In this document: positions 61,057 through 64,000 of the stretch, piece after piece
Numbering within the stretch: the stretch's first letter is position 1
Layout of the letters: each line of letters starts with the position of its first letter
From: Sphingobacterium cavernae
Lineage (GTDB): Bacteria; Bacteroidota; Bacteroidia; Sphingobacteriales; Sphingobacteriaceae
Length of the DNA stretch: 64,000 bases
Assembly: GCF_008520265.1 (NCBI RefSeq)
Contig: NZ_VIQM01000012.1
Coordinates: 29,708-93,707 of the forward strand
Direction of reading: 5' to 3'
Notes under the pieces: model-generated
What the model was told of the DNA's origin: nothing
What the model saw: only the letters and a program-made list of their open reading frames with translations
Database searches by the model: none
Program-made: the position numbers and the translations under genes

Positions 61057-62886
61057 ATGTTAGATACAAAACACATTTATAACAGTGGAATAATTGGAAA
61101 TTGTGCATTTATTGCACATGTAAATAAAGACACAAATATAAGTTGGTTGTGCTGGCCTACTTTTCAAGACTCTTTTGTATTCGGAGGTTTGTTAGACGAA
61201 GATAAAGGAGGAAAATTTGATATAAAACCTGTAGATGAGGATTACGAATCAAAACAATATTACATCGAAAATACCAATATACTCTGTACAGAAATTACCA
61301 CTAAAGAAGGATCCTACAGAATTACGGATTTTGCGCCTCGCTTCGAACAGTATGAGCGTTATTTTAAACCATTAACACTGATCCGTAAGGTGGAACCGTT
61401 AAAAGGAAGACCACGTATTCGCGTGCGTTGTGAACCAGTCTATCAATATGGAAAAACAACATTCCATGTAAACAGAGGAAGTAATCACCTCCAATTCGAA
61501 CAAGGTGATATAAAACTACGGCTAGCGACAGATATGCCTATCAATCATTTTTTTGATGATATACCGCATGTCTTAGATCGCACTATACATATGATTTTGA
61601 CGTTTGGGAGTCCTTTTGAGGCACCGATTGAGCGTACCTGCGAGGACTTCTTACGTCGTACTGTTGTTTATTGGCAGAAATGGGTAAAGAATGCTTCTAT
61701 CCCATCCTTCTATCAAAAGCAGGTTATTCGTTCTGCTCTGGCGCTGAAACTACATCAATTTGAAGATACAGGAGCAATTATTGCAGCCAGTACAACCAGC
61801 CTCCCTGAGTTTCCGGGGTCGGGACGTAATTGGGATTATCGCTTTTGTTGGTTACGTGATAGTTTTTATGTTTTGACAGCACTGAGTCATGTTGGTCATT
61901 TTGAAGAAATGGAAAAATACGCTTCTTACATTGCTAATATCACACAGACAGATACAGGACGATTACAACCTTTATACGGTATTCTGGGGAAAACTAAGTT
62001 AGAGGAATTTCATTTAGATCATTTAGCGGGTTATCTGGGAAACACCCCTATTCGTATTGGCAACCAGGCCTACGAACATGTGCAGAATGACGTATACGGT
62101 CAAGCACTGATTGCGTTATTACCGCTCTTTACGGATCAACGATTCAAACACCAAAATAAATTGGTAGCAGAAGAATGGACAAATTTTATTCTTACCAAAA
62201 TTGAAAACACAATAGATGAAACCGATGCAGGTATATGGGAATTTCGAAACTTTCAACAAAGACATTGTTACTCGAATTTATTTCAATGGGCTGGCGCAAC
62301 CGCAGCATTGAAAATAGCGCGTCAAAATGGCTTTAAAGAAATAGAACAACGGGCCTTAGTTTTGCAAGAAAAAGCAGCGACATATATTGAGGCTTGTTAT
62401 GATGAAGAGCGTGGAGTATACACAAATTCAACAGACTCTTCTAATCTGGATGCTTCGACTTTGCAGTTGATTATGATGGGTTATTTAGATCCTAACTCGG
62501 AGAAAGCGAAGAAGCATTTAGCCGTCTTAGAAGACGAACTCAAAGGTAATCACGGTCTATTTTATCGCTACCTGCATAAAGATGATTTTGGAAAACCAAA
62601 GTCTACTTTTCTAGTTTGCGCCTTTTGGTATGTGGAAGCTTTAGCTTGTGTTGGCCGCGTAGAAGAAGCACAATCTGTTTTCAAACAATTATTGTCCTTC
62701 GGTAATCATCTGATGTTATTCAGTGAAGACATCAACGAGGAAGACGGCAGTCAATGGGGTAATTTCCCACAAGCTTACAGTCATGTAGGACTAATGAATG
62801 CCGCTTACCGCATCGCTATTAAATTGGATAAACCTACATTTTTCGAAAATGCTGAAATGAATAATTTTATCTCCGAACAAAATTAG
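61057..62886 (+). CDS. Glycoside hydrolase family 15 protein, candidate trehalase
   Basis: 609 residues, cytoplasmic (no signal peptide). An N-terminal beta-sandwich (about 1-220) starts YNSGIIGNCAFIAHVNKDTNISWLCWPTF, as in bacterial GH15 proteins. The catalytic (alpha/alpha)6 barrel follows, with GSGRNWDYRFCWLRDSFYV and a general-acid region GIWEFRNFQQRHCYSN. GH15 includes glucoamylases, but intracellular bacterial members linked to otsA are known trehalases. Placement directly after the synthase/phosphatase fusion favours trehalose as substrate (inference). Confidence 0.88.
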   Translation: MLDTKHIYNSGIIGNCAFIAHVNKDTNISWLCWPTFQDSFVFGGLLDEDKGGKFDIKPVDEDYESKQYYIENTNILCTEITTKEGSYRITDFAPRFEQYERYFKPLTLIRKVEPLKGRPRIRVRCEPVYQYGKTTFHVNRGSNHLQFEQGDIKLRLATDMPINHFFDDIPHVLDRTIHMILTFGSPFEAPIERTCEDFLRRTVVYWQKWVKNASIPSFYQKQVIRSALALKLHQFEDTGAIIAASTTSLPEFPGSGRNWDYRFCWLRDSFYVLTALSHVGHFEEMEKYASYIANITQTDTGRLQPLYGILGKTKLEEFHLDHLAGYLGNTPIRIGNQAYEHVQNDVYGQALIALLPLFTDQRFKHQNKLVAEEWTNFILTKIENTIDETDAGIWEFRNFQQRHCYSNLFQWAGATAALKIARQNGFKEIEQRALVLQEKAATYIEACYDEERGVYTNSTDSSNLDASTLQLIMMGYLDPNSEKAKKHLAVLEDELKGNHGLFYRYLHKDDFGKPKSTFLVCAFWYVEALACVGRVEEAQSVFKQLLSFGNHLMLFSEDINEEDGSQWGNFPQAYSHVGLMNAAYRIAIKLDKPTFFENAEMNNFISEQN

Positions 62887-62914
62887 TCTTTTTAATATTT
62901 AACTTACACAATCT

Positions 62915-62949
62915 GAGGCCGTCTCAAAATAATTGAGGCGGCCTTTTTT
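62915..62949 (+). terminator. Terminator after the GH15 gene
   Basis: AGGCCGTCTCAA (62916-62927) pairs with TTGAGGCGGCCT (62933-62944) over 12 positions with one G-U pair, then a T-run. Confidence 0.75.
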
Positions 62950-63032
62950 AGTTTGACAGGAATTTGTCAGTGTTTATCCACTGTGTGAGCTACAAGTTCA
63001 TAATATTTCAATATTTTGTTTAAAACGATGAA

Positions 63033-63056
63033 AAAGCGGTCTTTTTAGGCCGCTTT
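63033..63056 (-). terminator. Hairpin at the end of the IS1182-type transposase
   Basis: AAAGCGGTCT (63033-63042) pairs with AGGCCGCTTT (63047-63056), loop TTTT. On the minus strand it is followed by a T-run and overlaps the transposase stop codon. Confidence 0.6.
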
Positions 63057-64000
63057 CTTTCTTAAATTCTGTGCAATTGCCAATAATCCCCATTCTATGG
63101 ACACTAAATCTTTACCGCGGAGCATAAAGCGGCGGAAATTATGATTTTGTTTTATGTTTCCGAAGACCGGTTCCACATCACAACATCGTTTTTTTCGTTT
63201 GAGAATTCCTTCTTCGCTATTAAGAAGTTTATAGGCTATTTCTTTGTGCCGATTTAGATTTTCATTTACTTGAATAATTCTATTCCCAGCACTCTTATGA
63301 CAAGCTCCATTTAATGGACAATTAGCGCAATTTGCTGCTTGATATTTTTTCACCTCTTGCTCAAATCCTGAAGCGTTTTGTATTTTAAATGTTCCTAAGC
63401 AAGACATAGGTTGTCCCATTGGACAGATATAGCAATCTTGTTCTTTATTATAAAATAGTTTATCTACACTAAAAGGAGTTTTGGTCTGATTACTGCCCTT
63501 CTGTTGCTTATCAAATAAGCTGTATTTAACAAATCCTTTTATCTTGTTTTCTTCTAGATAATTGTAATTCTCCTCACTGCCATATCCAGCATCTGCAGTA
63601 ACCTCTTTAGGGTAATTATTATAACTTTTTTTATGCTGATCAAGGTGTAAGCTTAACGTGCGTGTGTCAGTAGGGTTGGCATGTACAGTATAATTAACTA
63701 TATATTGATTGGAAGTAGAGATTTGTATATTGTAAGCGGGCTTAAGTTGTCCGTTGAGCATATGATCTTCTTTCATACGCATAAAGGTGGCTTCCGTATC
63801 AGTTTTACTGTAACTGTTACGTTCGGCCAGGATAGCCTCCTGCTGTTCATACAACTGGATTTTACTTGGATAATTTTTAGTTACATAACGCAGTCTAGTT
63901 TTTACGTTCTTATTTACAGCTTTATTATTGGATAGTACCTCATTAAGTTTATCAACTGTAGCTTGAACGTTTTCTTTATTAATATCTGTCAAATCAGGAG
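63045..64000 (-). CDS. IS1182-family transposase, C-terminal part (5' end beyond the window)
   Basis: At least 318 residues; the frame is open to the window edge. The DDE core includes VTADAGYGSEENYNYLEE (second Asp). After CYICPMGQPM and the Cys-rich NCANCPLNGACH, typical of the IS1182 zinc-like insert, comes RCCDVEPVFGNIKQNHNFRRF with the catalytic Glu (EPVFG). The visible part is intact. Its N-terminal type corresponds to the start of the chimeric remnant at 55644, so similar elements have been active in this genome. Confidence 0.92.
   Translation of the reverse strand, partial: PDLTDINKENVQATVDKLNEVLSNNKAVNKNVKTRLRYVTKNYPSKIQLYEQQEAILAERNSYSKTDTEATFMRMKEDHMLNGQLKPAYNIQISTSNQYIVNYTVHANPTDTRTLSLHLDQHKKSYNNYPKEVTADAGYGSEENYNYLEENKIKGFVKYSLFDKQQKGSNQTKTPFSVDKLFYNKEQDCYICPMGQPMSCLGTFKIQNASGFEQEVKKYQAANCANCPLNGACHKSAGNRIIQVNENLNRHKEIAYKLLNSEEGILKRKKRCCDVEPVFGNIKQNHNFRRFMLRGKDLVSIEWGLLAIAQNLRKKAA

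Overview
The window is chromosomal DNA of a low-G+C member of the Bacteroidota, most likely a Sphingobacterium-like Sphingobacteriaceae. This rests on TTTG-N19-TAnnTTTG promoters, weak or absent Shine-Dalgarno sites, a TonB receptor with a CarboxypepD_reg-like N-terminus, a fused DAHP synthase/chorismate mutase, a fused E1 alpha/beta 2-oxoacid dehydrogenase and DUF3347 proteins. Genus and species are inference.

Left chromosomal part (1-22.3 kb): the 3' end of mrdA (PBP2) with rodA (cell elongation), a YigZ protein, a DMT exporter, then a shikimate/phenylalanine cluster: pheA, DAHP synthase-chorismate mutase, aroA, aroC. Upstream of pheA lies a complete attenuator: consensus promoter, a 21-codon leader peptide with 9 aromatic residues, an antiterminator arm and a terminator. 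Next come a small secreted protein, a ROK protein, the fused E1, a hypothetical, a DUF1080 lipoprotein, a Nudix protein, a 40-residue membrane protein and rlmH. A five-gene sulfur operon follows (two YeeE halves, TauE/SafE, persulfide dioxygenase-rhodanese, Crp/Fnr regulator) with a perfect palindrome about -41 from its promoter, then an M3 peptidase and tRNA-Gly/tRNA-Leu.

Genomic island (22,366-55,413): a 21-bp exact copy of the tRNA-Leu 3' end recurs 33 kb away, marking attL/attR. The cargo is heavy-metal defence, nearly all on the minus strand. One operon looks Zn/Cd/Co-directed: Fur-family regulator, Cys-rich exported protein, CzcA fused to TolC, CzcB, methyltransferase, P-type ATPase, second Cys-rich protein, TonB receptor, CDF transporter. 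The other looks Cu/Ag-directed: third Cys-rich protein, HMA-DUF3347, TRASH lipoprotein, DUF3347 lipoprotein, CusA, Met-rich CusC, CusB-HMA, haem-binding protein, CPH-type ATPase, ATP-cone/PD-(D/E)xK nuclease and a multicopper oxidase with a CopB-like tail. IS3 and IS110 elements sit near the ends. No integrase or conjugation gene was found, so the island looks immobilised or mobilised in trans.

Right chromosomal part (55.4-64 kb): IS debris, including a chimeric transposase that cut off a host gene; a hypothetical; a FAD oxidoreductase with a Rieske domain; a trehalose-6-phosphate synthase/phosphatase fusion followed by a GH15 enzyme (probable trehalose make-and-break pair); and an IS1182-family transposase running off the window.
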